Part shown: positions 25,733-34,980 of the stretch, in pieces
Layout: the number at the start of each line of letters is the position of its first letter
Numbering within the stretch: position 1 is the first letter of the stretch
Source: Bacteroidales bacterium
Lineage (GTDB): Bacteria > Bacteroidota > Bacteroidia > Bacteroidales > JAIOZK01
NCBI GenBank assembly: GCA_021738625.1
Contig: JAIPBS010000011.1
Location: 25,929 to 89,928, forward strand
Reading direction: 5' to 3'
Length of the DNA: 64,000 nucleotides
Program-made: the position numbers and the translations under genes
The notes under the pieces: generated by a model
Told to the model about the DNA's origin: nothing
Databases searched by the model: none
The model's input: the letters and a program-made list of their open reading frames with translations, nothing else

Positions 25733-28700
25733 CTATTCTGCCTCGTATCTGAATATCTCTCCTGACCTGAGGCCTTTTTCTTCCAGCCGTTTCAACTCTG
25801 TCCGGGCTTCCCCTCGTGTGTTGTAGTGATTGGTAAAAATATACATTACGCTTGAGGATGCATCATAGCCCAGGTAGGATCTCACTCCCTGCTCATGAAA
25901 AATCCTGATCAGTTTTACAGCGGCTCTTTTGTTTGATGTGGTGTCGAGCAATACATAATATTTGCCATCTTCCATCTGCTTTTCGCTGTAGTCGAATGTA
26001 TCGATGTTGAATTCGGGGATGCTGTTTTTATCAGGCGGACTTTCACCTGTTTTTTCATAAACTTCACCGGAAAGCACTTTGAATTTTTGCAAATCTTCTT
26101 TTTCCCCGGCCGGTTTGGCCTTTTTAAATTTGATCTTCCTGCTCATTTCCACAACTTTGAAAATTGTGCTGTCCGAAATGCTGTCGTTGACCTCGGCCAG
26201 GATGTCGTTTTTCATGATCTTGAAACTGCTGCCGAAAACATTTTGCATACGGACGTGGTAAGTGTTGTTTCCAGGGACATATATGGCGAAACGACCGTCC
26301 TTGCCGGTAAAGGCCGAATAGCTATTCCCTTTTTCATTGTAAGCCGTAATTCTGATATTGTCGAGTTTGATACGTTGATCGGTTTCGGAGATAAATTTTT
26401 GGCGTTGCATATCTATTTTTCCTTCAATCCTGCTGGCCTTTTGAAATGGAATTTCGTAGGTTGCCCGTTCAAGTATTTCGAGTGTTTCGATGTTTTTTCC
26501 AACAAAGAAATATTCTTTGAGGTCGGAGAGCGGGGTGATGGTGATGTCATATTGTCCCATAGGAACCTTGTTGAATCGCACCACTCCTTTGTCATTGGTG
26601 AGCAGGCTGACGTCAAAAGGCAATTTTCTTGTCCCGGCTTCAACCGGTTCTATCAGCCTCAGCCCCACCTTCACCGAACGAATCCCCTTTTCACCTCTAT
26701 CTTTTCTGCCATTCCCATTTTCATCTCTGAAAAGCTGAATTCGTATTTTTCGCAATTGCCTTGATCGGTTTTTTTTATCCGACTTCCCCCACTTTTTCTT
26801 TAGTGAGAACTCCGCATAATAGAAGGTATTGTGGGTTTTTTTGCCGTTGAATTCCTGTGTGGTATAACTGTATGTGCCACCCGCCACAACATACCAGTCT
26901 CTGAAAAGGTAGGTTTCAACTTTGGGGTTGATATTCAAAGAACCGTATTCCAGGTCGAAGCGGTAGGTGTAATTGGTGAAAAAGGTAAGGTAAACGCGGT
27001 CGTTGAACAATTCTTTGATGGCATAAGGTGAAACGTTGATCCGGCTGTTGCCGGCGTCGATGGCGAACTGGTACAGCCCTTTGTTTACAACCGGTCCGTA
27101 ATCATAGGCCAGCTGGATGCCATATCCTTTCATATCCCAGGAAGCCAGCGCGTGAATATCAAATTTGCGTTCGGCGATGCTATCGGTGTCTTCATGAAAA
27201 ATATGGCCAATGCCGGTTTTAAGATTCAACATAAGATGACGCCCAAGCAGGGCCTTATATTCCATCCTGTATTTATTCACTTTATAGATATCCATGCCGG
27301 TTTCCTCCGAACCGGGACGATAAGAGCGATAGAATTCGACGCTGGGGCCGGCCAGCCAGCGGTAGAACTTCCCCCGGTTGTCATGATAGAGCACATTGGC
27401 ATATTGATCTTTCAAAAGAATATTGGATTTGCGAACACCCTCATAAGTCATGTTGTAGTAGTCTCTTTTGCTGTTGATATAATTTGCCGAAACATAGTTT
27501 TTCTTGTCGATAAAATACCTGGCTTTGGCATAAAAATTCAGCAAGCCCATCTGTCGGCCCGGTATATCAGGAGATCCGTAGTTATTGGTCAGTTGATAGC
27601 TAAGTTTGTCGCCGATCTTACCAAAAAAATTAAGGTCGTAGGCCACACCCATCAGGCTGTATTTTTTATCCCGGTAATGATGTTCGTGAAATGCATACAA
27701 CACCCCGCCGACCTCATGATTTTTAAACAAAGGCAAGCGTCCCAGTTGAACGATCGCCGATGCGGTATTTCTTTTCCTACCCTCATCCATATTGTAAGCA
27801 AGCGAAGTTTTTATATCCCTGTTGTCTTTTTGCAGATGGTATCCAAGTGCCGCACTCGTATTCGGCGTCAGCAGGCTTGTGCTTGCATAGGCTTCGATGC
27901 TGCTGCTTTTGTTCAGTTCAATTTTATCGGCAACCATAATGCTGCTGCGGTTGTAGAGGTTTCTGCCAAGCTGAGAGCTGAATGCTCCCAGGCCTACCCT
28001 CAAATCTTGGCGCCTGTAAAGAAAGCTATAGTAGCTATTGCTCACAAAGTTCTCATTGGCCGTGATATCGTAATAATTGAAATTGTACTTGAAGCTGCTT
28101 TCGTTGCTGATATCGACAAATCCCCTGGCTTTGATGAAGGGCAACACTTCGTTATTATGTGAAAAAGTCCTGACGCCGGCTTCGGTTTCATGCGGCAGGT
28201 TTCTGTCGAATTCAAGGGGAGCATAAGTGTCGGAATATTTTTCCAGAATCACCGAGCGGTGTAGAATCTGATCGCCCGATGAAGCCGTGATCCTGACTTT
28301 ATCCAGATCGAATACCCGCTCGTCATCCGATTTAAAAAATGCTTTGAATTCCAGAGTTGTATCCCGGTTCGCTTCCAGGGTGATTTCATTGTAAGCATCG
28401 ATGATGCCGACCTGTTCCAGTTTTATTTTATTTCCGGGTTCAATATCCAGTTGTATGGTTTCGGGCGTGTTGCCCCGGTTGCTCACCACCACATCAAACC
28501 TCACAAATTGCAAATTGGGTTGGAAAATTATGCGTCTTTCAGGGATCAGCACATTCCAGTTATGGACAGCCTCCAGTTCAATGCTCAGATCGCTTTCAGC
28601 AAGCAGGTTGCCATTGGGGGAGAGGGCTTTAAAATTTACCTTATGGCTGATATTGCCATTTGCATGTGTCGGTATTTTTAGCCGGAATGGCAGGCTGATG

Positions 28701-29026
28701 GTATCTTTTGCACCCACCAGCGTGTCTCTGAATACGGCGCCGAACATGGCCCAGCCATCGGGTATATTGATTATTGGCCTGATGGGGATTGCATCCGTTG
28801 AAGGGTTGATCACACGGACAACATTGAACATGATGCTGCCCGCGTTTTCGTGGATTTCGGGTTTTACGAAGTAGGCCCTTAGTTTTTGATAATCTTGTGA
28901 AAAGGAGGAGGTGATGCCGAGAAATGCAAAGCAGAAAAACAGCAGCAAAGTATTTTTTGCCGGCTGTAATTGTTTTATGGTATTTCTTTCTTCAAGACTT
29001 ATTTTGATGAATTGACTGGTTCGCAC
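25733..29026 (-). CDS. Usher-like outer-membrane barrel with Ig-like, SdrD_B-like and SPOR-like domains
   Basis: 1097 residues. A long N-region and signal peptide (about 1-43, ending TSSFSQ) precede two or three Ig/NEW3-like domains (about 45-265). A large stretch of alternating aromatic strands, about 275-745, reads as an outer-membrane barrel. Then comes an SdrD_B-like domain with FRDENGNGRKDRGE (about 760-835), a second carboxypeptidase-regulatory-like domain, and a C-terminal SPOR-like module (KYYVLLDTTSNKRAAVKLIR). Barrel plus Ig domains next to pilin-like and PapD-like genes suggests an usher role, but no classical usher plug or signature was recognised. The GTG start overlaps the upstream pilin-like gene by 28 bases; the start is uncertain. 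Alternative: a structural surface barrel unrelated to secretion. Confidence 0.7.
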   Translation of the reverse strand: MRTSQFIKISLEERNTIKQLQPAKNTLLLFFCFAFLGITSSFSQDYQKLRAYFVKPEIHENAGSIMFNVVRVINPSTDAIPIRPIINIPDGWAMFGAVFRDTLVGAKDTISLPFRLKIPTHANGNISHKVNFKALSPNGNLLAESDLSIELEAVHNWNVLIPERRIIFQPNLQFVRFDVVVSNRGNTPETIQLDIEPGNKIKLEQVGIIDAYNEITLEANRDTTLEFKAFFKSDDERVFDLDKVRITASSGDQILHRSVILEKYSDTYAPLEFDRNLPHETEAGVRTFSHNNEVLPFIKARGFVDISNESSFKYNFNYYDITANENFVSNSYYSFLYRRQDLRVGLGAFSSQLGRNLYNRSSIMVADKIELNKSSSIEAYASTSLLTPNTSAALGYHLQKDNRDIKTSLAYNMDEGRKRNTASAIVQLGRLPLFKNHEVGGVLYAFHEHHYRDKKYSLMGVAYDLNFFGKIGDKLSYQLTNNYGSPDIPGRQMGLLNFYAKARYFIDKKNYVSANYINSKRDYYNMTYEGVRKSNILLKDQYANVLYHDNRGKFYRWLAGPSVEFYRSYRPGSEETGMDIYKVNKYRMEYKALLGRHLMLNLKTGIGHIFHEDTDSIAERKFDIHALASWDMKGYGIQLAYDYGPVVNKGLYQFAIDAGNSRINVSPYAIKELFNDRVYLTFFTNYTYRFDLEYGSLNINPKVETYLFRDWYVVAGGTYSYTTQEFNGKKTHNTFYYAEFSLKKKWGKSDKKNRSRQLRKIRIQLFRDENGNGRKDRGEKGIRSVKVGLRLIEPVEAGTRKLPFDVSLLTNDKGVVRFNKVPMGQYDITITPLSDLKEYFFVGKNIETLEILERATYEIPFQKASRIEGKIDMQRQKFISETDQRIKLDNIRITAYNEKGNSYSAFTGKDGRFAIYVPGNNTYHVRMQNVFGSSFKIMKNDILAEVNDSISDSTIFKVVEMSRKIKFKKAKPAGEKEDLQKFKVLSGEVYEKTGESPPDKNSIPEFNIDTFDYSEKQMEDGKYYVLLDTTSNKRAAVKLIRIFHEQGVRSYLGYDASSSVMYIFTNHYNTRGEARTELKRLEEKGLRSGEIFRYEAE

Positions 29027-29631
29027 TCCGATAAAGTTAGATAAAATCTTCCCGTAAAATAATCATCTTCCACATTCAGCCTTGAAAACCGCTTGACTTT
29101 GGCCACTTCATCTTCAAAGGTAAATTGCCATCTCAGTATAAAGGCGTTTTCTGCCGAGCCGCCGATATTGTTCCGGCTTCCGTTCACCAAAACCATATTT
29201 TCATTGGGCGTAAGAGAAATGACTGTGTCTTTTGCTTTATTGGTAATGTTGGAGAACAGACCATTGTCCCAGTTATCTCCGCGGTTTTCTATGCTGTATC
29301 CCAGGAATTCAACAGGTATTTTTTGTGTTGAGTCTTTTTTCCCTTTAAAAAAGTCGGCTTCGGTTGAAATGGACAGGTTCCAGTTGCTGGTGGATTCCAC
29401 GCTAAAATAAACATCTTCAGGAGGCTTGCTAATTTGGTAAAGATTATCGTTGACCTTTTTAACGCCAAACTCGATAAGGGTTTCTGGTTTGATATTAAGC
29501 ACCAGCACCGATTCCAGTTTGGCTTCGAACTGGGTTTCAAACTGACTTTCCTGGGCATGCAAATGGCCCGGCAGTTTTAAAACAGCCAGGCCGGTCAAAA
29601 TCAACCAAAAAGTTTTCCTCAAGAAAAACAT
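28999..29631 (-). CDS. Pilin-like secreted protein B
   Basis: 210 residues from ATG 29631, chosen because MFFLRKTFWLILTGLAVLKL...HAQ is a clean signal peptide; the upstream ATG would bury it. It shares motifs with the two other pilin-like proteins of this locus: VESTSNWNLSI mid-protein, NAFILRWQF towards the end, and a final strand pair DDYFTGRFYLTLSEC. The alternating hydrophobic N-terminus (ETQFEAKLESVLVLNI) could serve as a donor strand. It is translationally linked to the usher-like gene (28-base overlap), so it may be an adaptor or terminal subunit. Confidence 0.72.
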   Translation of the reverse strand: MFFLRKTFWLILTGLAVLKLPGHLHAQESQFETQFEAKLESVLVLNIKPETLIEFGVKKVNDNLYQISKPPEDVYFSVESTSNWNLSISTEADFFKGKKDSTQKIPVEFLGYSIENRGDNWDNGLFSNITNKAKDTVISLTPNENMVLVNGSRNNIGGSAENAFILRWQFTFEDEVAKVKRFSRLNVEDDYFTGRFYLTLSECEPVNSSK

Positions 29632-29712
29632 AAATAAGGATTTTATAAATGGACAATAAGGAAATGCAGCACTCAGCCGCATTTCCTTCACACATAATGA
29701 ACCAAAAATCGC

Positions 29713-30306
29713 CTACAATGCTGTAAGTGTTAAGTTTACAGTTGTGGTAAAAGTACCGATATTGGCAATTGTTCCATCAGAAAGTTGCTGGAAGATACTG
29801 GCGGCATTCATCGTACCGTTCATCGTGCCCATTGTCCAGTTCAGGTTAAATGCATTGTCTGCGGCGTCACCGCTGTTTTCTCCACCGTTGCCCAGAAGAG
29901 TCTGATCAGTTGCGGTTATTCCCATTGCATTGGCAAGTGAAGTATAATCACAGGTAACTTCCGTGCCGATTTGGTGAGCGCCTGTTGCTTCACACCATAC
30001 TCCTAAATTGTCGATTGGGATAAGGGCAGTTGCTCCGTCTGAAAAATCAGCGGCATTTATCTTCACATCCCAGTTACTGGTTGATTCAACGGTGATGGTT
30101 GTGGTTCCAACCGCATCAATACCCAGGTTATATTTGTCCGGTGTGTCGAATGTTGCGGTCTGGTCCTGACCACTTGTTACATTAATATTCAGTACTGACT
30201 GTAGAATAGCCGTAAAGTTTACTACGTCCGTGTCCGTATCCTGAGAAAAAATATTCGTTGCCTGCATGGCTACGAAGATGGTCAGGATGAGTGTAAGCTT
30301 TTTCAT
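29713..30306 (-). CDS. Pilin-like secreted protein A (DUF4402-like)
   Basis: 197 residues: signal peptide MKKLTLILTIFVAMQATNIFS-Q, an alternating N-terminal strand (VVNFTAILQSVLNINV), VESTSNWDVKINAADF, two Cys (GVWCEA ... EVTCDY) that could form a disulfide, NAFNLNWTMGTMNGTMNAAS, and a closing strand GTFTTTVNLTLTAL. The last pattern (G-x-F/Y followed by alternating Val/Thr) is what DUF4402 and spore-coat-U type pilins end with. The low charge and Thr/Asn richness suit a major structural subunit. The 240-bp AT-rich leader region (30307-30547) sets it apart from the upstream regulator and may hold its own promoter, though no good TAnnTTTG was found. Confidence 0.72.
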   Translation of the reverse strand: MKKLTLILTIFVAMQATNIFSQDTDTDVVNFTAILQSVLNINVTSGQDQTATFDTPDKYNLGIDAVGTTTITVESTSNWDVKINAADFSDGATALIPIDNLGVWCEATGAHQIGTEVTCDYTSLANAMGITATDQTLLGNGGENSGDAADNAFNLNWTMGTMNGTMNAASIFQQLSDGTIANIGTFTTTVNLTLTAL

Positions 30307-30547
30307 GATTCAAATGTTTTAAATTAATAAGTTTTAATTTTTTGTCTTTTTAAAAATAGCCTTGAAATTAAAAGGCGACTTTTTGCTCCTGTTACAAAGT
30401 CTTAAGGTTAATTCCCTTTATGGACAAAAAGTATCCCGCATTTATCGCTGATTTGGTGGAAATATTTGCTGAAAAGCAACTTCAAAAAAACTGATAAAAG
30501 GACTGACGGCAAACTTCCCAGGCTTGATTTGTGTTACGAGTCTTTTG

Positions 30548-31192
30548 CTATTCAAGGGATACAAGGCCGTTTCGAATGGCGTATTTCACCATGTCGGCGG
30601 TGCTGTTGAGGTTCAGCTTTTCGAGAATGTGTTGCCTGTGGGTACCCACGGTTTTAATGCTAACAAAGATTTCATCGGCGATTTCCTTGGTTGATTTCCC
30701 TTCTGCAAACAAAATCAGTACTTCGAGTTCACGAGCAGTAAGTCCGGTGGTTTCCGCTTTGTTTTCATCCTTGTTCAGATACTCCTGGATTAAAACCTCC
30801 GTAATGTCGTTGCTCAGATATTTTTTACCTGAATGAACTGAATTGATGGCGTCGATCAATTGATCATAGGTGCAGTTTTTAAAAAGGTATCCCCTTGCGC
30901 CGGCTTCAAGCATTGCTTTAACATAATGCTGATCGGAGTGCATGGTAAGTGCGATCACTTTTACTTCGGGGTGATTTTTGAGGATGTTCCGGGTGGCTTC
31001 CACACCGCTCATTACCGGCATGCTAACATCCATAAGAACCACATTGGGATTCAATTTCTCAATTTGTTCAAGGGCCATTTTCCCGTTTTCGGCCTCGCCA
31101 ACAATTTCGATGTCACCGGCGTCCGACAACAGGTTTACCAGTCCTTCGCGGAACAACTTATGATCGTCAGCTATGATAATTTTTATGGCCAT
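30548..31192 (-). CDS. NarL/FixJ-type response regulator
   Basis: 214 residues from ATG 31192 (a TTG two codons upstream is less likely). The receiver domain has IIIADDHKLFREG, the phospho-acceptor Asp in VVLMDVSMPVMSG and Lys in YLFKNCTY. The LuxR-type helix-turn-helix reads LTARELEVLILFAEGKSTKE, then IADEIFVSIKTVGTHRQHIL. The hybrid kinase ends 6 nt upstream, so they are a pair. Its place between pilin-like genes suggests it controls them. Confidence 0.93.
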   Translation of the reverse strand: MAIKIIIADDHKLFREGLVNLLSDAGDIEIVGEAENGKMALEQIEKLNPNVVLMDVSMPVMSGVEATRNILKNHPEVKVIALTMHSDQHYVKAMLEAGARGYLFKNCTYDQLIDAINSVHSGKKYLSNDITEVLIQEYLNKDENKAETTGLTARELEVLILFAEGKSTKEIADEIFVSIKTVGTHRQHILEKLNLNSTADMVKYAIRNGLVSLE

Positions 31193-31198
31193 AATCAA

Positions 31199-33058
31199 TT
31201 ATTGTTTAAGTGGTACTTTAATGCATACGCTTGTACCCTTGTTTATCCGGGATTCGATCTGCATACTGCCCTGAATGGAATCAAGTCGCTCCTTTATGCT
31301 GAACAATCCCTTGCCGCCGTAATCGGATAAATTGGCAGTAGGTTTGTAATTGAACCCCTTCCCGTTATCCGATACCGCAAGATATAAAAAATCCTTTTTC
31401 TCATGCAGTTCAACTCTAACTTTATCGGCATGGGCATGCTTGCCCGTATTTGCCAGTAGTTCACATAAGATTCGATAAATCAGGATCCGAAGATGGTTAT
31501 CGAGTGCATACCTTTCTTTTTCACTGATCACTTTGCATTTCAGATTAAATTCGTCGGATACCTGATCCAGTTTCCATCTTATGGCAGGTAAAAGACCAAG
31601 CTCAAACAAAATGGGCGGGCTCAGATCGTAGCTAAGCAACCTTGTCTTTTTTATGGCCTCATTGAGCAAATTTGAAGCCTCACCAATGGTTTTCTTCACT
31701 TTAGGCAGCAATTCAAGTTTACCCAGTGAAGTTAGTTTAAGGTTGGCAATGGAGAGTTCCTGCCCGATCCCGTCATGGATGTATTCGGCAATGCGCTTTC
31801 GCTCACTTTCCTCGGCATTAACAAGTTCTGTATTTAGCTGCTTCAGTCGTTTCTGATAGTTCCTTATCCGGTTAAGGTCTTTTTTGCGGGCTTTCTCCGC
31901 CAGTTTCTCTTTTGTGATATCCCGGATAAAAATATAACGCTGGTCTTTTTCAAGACCCAGATGGTTGATGCTGATCTCAACATTGATGATGTTATCTTTT
32001 TTTTGCCGGTGCGTGGATTCGAATCGCTTGTGGCCATCCTCTTTATTGGATAAATAGTGGGAGTTGATCCTTTTACTGTTTGATGCCTCCAGATCGAAGA
32101 TGCTCATTTGAAGCAATTCTTCCTCTGTATAGCCCGTCATGTTAATGATCGCCATATTTACTTCCTGGATATGGCCTTGTTGATCGATGAGGCAGAAACC
32201 GTCGATGGATGTGTTGATGACGGTACTCAGTTTTTCTTCATGAAGCATGCGCTCGGTAATGTTCTGACTGGCGCCCCGGTACCCTGTAAACTCATTTTGT
32301 TCGTTGAAAATGGGAAAGCCACTGATGGCGAGCCAGACCCTGTTTCCGTTAAAGGCTGAAAACAAAAACTTTTCCCTTTCAAATTTTTTCTTTTTTTTCA
32401 GGAGTTTAAGAAAAAAGGCTTTGGTTTGCTTCCGGTGGTCTTTGTGGCTATGATCCCAAAGATATTTTCGACCGGTGAAGTCTCCTTTTGCAAATCCCAA
32501 TACATCTTCCACAACCGGGCTGATGTACTGGAAACAACCGGTTTGATCCACCTCCCAGAATATTTCATTGGCATAACCGGCTATCTGATGTATTCTTTCC
32601 TCACTATTGGAAAATTCTTTAAGTTGACGTTTAATGGTTTGCTCGAGCTGGATGTTCTGTTCACGCAACTGGTCTTCTGCATTTTTAATGCGCAACATAA
32701 CCCTGACCAGGGCGACCAGTTCCGCGGCGTCGTAAGGTTTAATGATAAAAGCGTCAGCACCTTCATTCAAACCCTTGATCCTGATTTTGGGATCATAACC
32801 ATAGGCGGAAACCAAAATGATGGGAATGCTTTTTGTTTGATCGCTGCTTTTAAGCAAAGAACAGACCTCGAATCCGCTCAAATCGGGCATAAAGATATCC
32901 AGCAGTATGGTTTCGGGAAGATGTTGCTGGGCCAGGTGAACGCCTTCCGATCCTGAACCGGCCAGCAATATTTCATAATCAGGCATCTTCTTTTGAAGCA
33001 CATACCTGATCAAAGTAAGATTATCGCTATTGTCGTCTATGGCGAGAATTTTTTTCAT
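31199..33058 (-). CDS. Histidine kinase with N-terminal receiver and two PAS domains (HisKA_3 type)
   Basis: 619 residues from ATG 33058. The order is a receiver domain (1-120; KKILAIDDNSDN, Asp in ETILLDIFMPDLSG), a coiled linker, PAS-1 (about 160-270, with a PAC-like FTGYRGASQNITERM end), PAS-2 (about 275-390), a HisKA_3 dimerisation helix with ESERKRIAEYIHDGIGQELS, and an ATPase domain (RILCELLANTGKHA, VSDNGKGF, GGKGLFSIKERL). No membrane segment is seen, so it senses a cytoplasmic cue or is driven through its receiver. Partner of the NarL-type regulator downstream. Confidence 0.92.
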   Translation of the reverse strand: MKKILAIDDNSDNLTLIRYVLQKKMPDYEILLAGSGSEGVHLAQQHLPETILLDIFMPDLSGFEVCSLLKSSDQTKSIPIILVSAYGYDPKIRIKGLNEGADAFIIKPYDAAELVALVRVMLRIKNAEDQLREQNIQLEQTIKRQLKEFSNSEERIHQIAGYANEIFWEVDQTGCFQYISPVVEDVLGFAKGDFTGRKYLWDHSHKDHRKQTKAFFLKLLKKKKKFEREKFLFSAFNGNRVWLAISGFPIFNEQNEFTGYRGASQNITERMLHEEKLSTVINTSIDGFCLIDQQGHIQEVNMAIINMTGYTEEELLQMSIFDLEASNSKRINSHYLSNKEDGHKRFESTHRQKKDNIINVEISINHLGLEKDQRYIFIRDITKEKLAEKARKKDLNRIRNYQKRLKQLNTELVNAEESERKRIAEYIHDGIGQELSIANLKLTSLGKLELLPKVKKTIGEASNLLNEAIKKTRLLSYDLSPPILFELGLLPAIRWKLDQVSDEFNLKCKVISEKERYALDNHLRILIYRILCELLANTGKHAHADKVRVELHEKKDFLYLAVSDNGKGFNYKPTANLSDYGGKGLFSIKERLDSIQGSMQIESRINKGTSVCIKVPLKQ

Positions 33059-33134
33059 CTGCAAAACACCATTTACCGGATATTCACCGGCTCAAAATAT
33101 GATTATCCTTTTTAAGCTGCAAATTTCATAGCTG

Positions 33135-33701
33135 TCAGGGGATAACCGAAACAGTTAAAATAATATTTACCGAATAACTGTCCGCTTCGATCATTTGTTC
33201 CAGTATGCTTAGGTTTTTCATATTGCCGCGTTGGGTCCCCATTTCCCAGTTCAATGTAAAAGCATTCCTGATGCCGTAACCTTTGTTGGTTTCACTGCCT
33301 TTGGTTAGTAACAGCACCTCATTACTTTCAAGTGCTATTGGTGCTGTTTTGGCGTAGTTGATGATATTGGAGCCGTCATCCAGGTTCGTGCCGGTTGAAA
33401 CTACAACAACGCCCACATTGTTGAGTTCCATTTGGTTCGTGGGGTCGTTATCTCCATAAAACATATCCTGGTCCGCACTAAAATGCAGCTGCCAGTTGGT
33501 GATGGACCCAACCCGGATAAAGGTGGATTGAGGCCCGTTCATGATCCCGTTCTTGTATTCGTCCATATCATCAAAGTTGAAAACGATGCTATAGCCCGAA
33601 ACGATACTAACCCGCAAGGAAGGATTGCCCGGCGGAATATCCTGGGCCGGCAGGGTTTCGTATAAAAACAATATGAGCAGCAGCGAAAGCAGTTTTCTCA
33701 T
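33135..33701 (-). CDS. Pilin-like secreted protein C
   Basis: 188 residues: signal peptide MRKLLSLLLILFLYETLPAQ, then a beta-rich domain with VGSITNWQLHFSADQDMF, GIRNAFTLNWEMGTQRGNMKN and a final strand DSYSVNIILTVSVIP. These align with the motifs of pilin-like proteins A and B and with no other protein in the window. It lies between the MORN-repeat gene and the hybrid kinase. It could be a minor or tip-proximal subunit. Confidence 0.7.
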   Translation of the reverse strand: MRKLLSLLLILFLYETLPAQDIPPGNPSLRVSIVSGYSIVFNFDDMDEYKNGIMNGPQSTFIRVGSITNWQLHFSADQDMFYGDNDPTNQMELNNVGVVVVSTGTNLDDGSNIINYAKTAPIALESNEVLLLTKGSETNKGYGIRNAFTLNWEMGTQRGNMKNLSILEQMIEADSYSVNIILTVSVIP

Positions 33702-33720
33702 CTTTTCTTCCTCAGTAAGT

Positions 33721-33774
33721 TATGCCGATCGGAGCATACAATCAATCATTTCAAAGCTGTTCCGAATCGGTATA
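33721..33774. repeat. 54-nt interspersed repeat, copy A
   Basis: Begins TATGCCGATC and ends GAATCGGTATA, nearly complementary ends. It matches a second 54-nt copy at 50409-50462; the last 33 positions agree in 30. Both copies lie at the 3' end of a minus-strand gene. Confidence 0.65.
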
Positions 33775-33788
33775 AACCGGCCATTGAC

Positions 33789-34973
33789 TTATTTAATCTG
33801 CCTGACCAGCTTATTATCATAAAATTCAGCCTGTTCGAGGATGTTGCCCTCCTCGTCGTAGGCTGTTAGTATGCCTTCCAGTTTTCCGTGCTTATAGTAA
33901 AGGTCCAGTTTGATGGAGCCATTTTCATAATAATAAACCCAATGACCGTGCTCCAGGTTGTCCTCATAGGTTCCTTTTTTCTTGATCTGACCGTTTTCAT
34001 AATAAAAAAGCCATTTACCCTCGGACTCACCTTTCCTGTAATTCCCTTTTTGCTTAAGCCCGCCGTTCGGGTGATAGATTAACCAGAGCCCCTCGGCAAA
34101 ACCATTTGCATATTGACCTTTCATGTATGTGGTCGAGTCATGATACAAGGAGGTCCATTCCCCGGTCCTCTTGCCTTTTTCATACCTGCCTTTTTCGTAA
34201 AGGCTACCGTCAGCATAAAATTGCTTCCATACTCCTTCTATCCGGCCGTTTTCATAATGCGCTTTTATCATCAATTGCCCGTTCTCGTGGTAAACAAGGT
34301 AGGGCCCGTCAATTTTAAACGACTTGTTGTAGGAATATTCTTTCTCTTTTTGCCCGTTTTTATAGAATGATTTGTAGTCACCATAAAAACGTTTCCCGAT
34401 CATCGTTCCCTGCTCTTTCAATTCACCTGAGGGATAATAGATCTCATATATCCCGTTTTGAACGCTGTCGGCAAAATTCATCCTGTAGGCGGGATTTCCA
34501 TTCGGATAATAACCTTCTGTCAATCCATTCAGGCGGTTGCCCATATAAATCCTGCTTTCTTGTAGTTGGCCCCCGGGATAATACAGGCTCATTTTGCCGT
34601 TCAGCGAATCATTGATATAAAAACCCTCATCCTTAACACTGCCATTGTGGTAATAATTGTGGAATGAACCGTTTTTCAGCCCATCCCTGTAAAGGGCTTT
34701 TCTTTTCAAATGGCCATCCGGAAACCAGGTGGTCCAGATCCCTTCCATTTTTCCGTTATGAAAGAATCCATCCTGCCAGGGTTTTCCGTTGGAATAATAA
34801 AAATAAGCGCTTCCCTGCCAGAGCGTGTCATTGGCGGTGACCTTTCTGTCGATTACGGATTTGATCATACCGTTTACATGGTATAATGTATCGGTATAAA
34901 AATCCTGGCTATGCGCAGTAAACTGCATAAACAGGAACAGGATAATCAGTTTTACTTTACAGGCAAATGGCAT
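33789..34973 (-). CDS. Secreted MORN-variant repeat protein
   Basis: 394 residues: signal peptide CKVKLIILFLFMQFTAHSQ, then about 14 repeats of roughly 23 residues of the form G-x-(W/Y)-x-x-(Y/F)-(Y/F)-x-(N/D)-G-x-(L/I)-(K/x), for example GIYEIYYPSGELKEQG. This is the MORN-variant (YwqK-like) repeat that forms an extended beta-sheet. The repeats fill the whole mature protein; no other domain is present. It ends 7 nt before the chaperone-like gene in the same direction, so it belongs to the surface operon. Its task is unknown; an extracellular scaffold is possible. Confidence 0.82.
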   Translation of the reverse strand: MPFACKVKLIILFLFMQFTAHSQDFYTDTLYHVNGMIKSVIDRKVTANDTLWQGSAYFYYSNGKPWQDGFFHNGKMEGIWTTWFPDGHLKRKALYRDGLKNGSFHNYYHNGSVKDEGFYINDSLNGKMSLYYPGGQLQESRIYMGNRLNGLTEGYYPNGNPAYRMNFADSVQNGIYEIYYPSGELKEQGTMIGKRFYGDYKSFYKNGQKEKEYSYNKSFKIDGPYLVYHENGQLMIKAHYENGRIEGVWKQFYADGSLYEKGRYEKGKRTGEWTSLYHDSTTYMKGQYANGFAEGLWLIYHPNGGLKQKGNYRKGESEGKWLFYYENGQIKKKGTYEDNLEHGHWVYYYENGSIKLDLYYKHGKLEGILTAYDEEGNILEQAEFYDNKLVRQIK

Positions 34974-34980
34974 GTATTGT

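Noticed and set aside
27152..28162. 336-codon plus-strand frame opposite the usher-like gene
   Set aside because: A shadow of the minus-strand gene; the composition is that of reversed beta-barrel codons and there is no matching family.
25733..29026. TonB-dependent receptor as identity of the 1097-residue barrel protein
   Set aside because: It has no plug domain or TonB-box-like start, and Ig-like domains precede the barrel.
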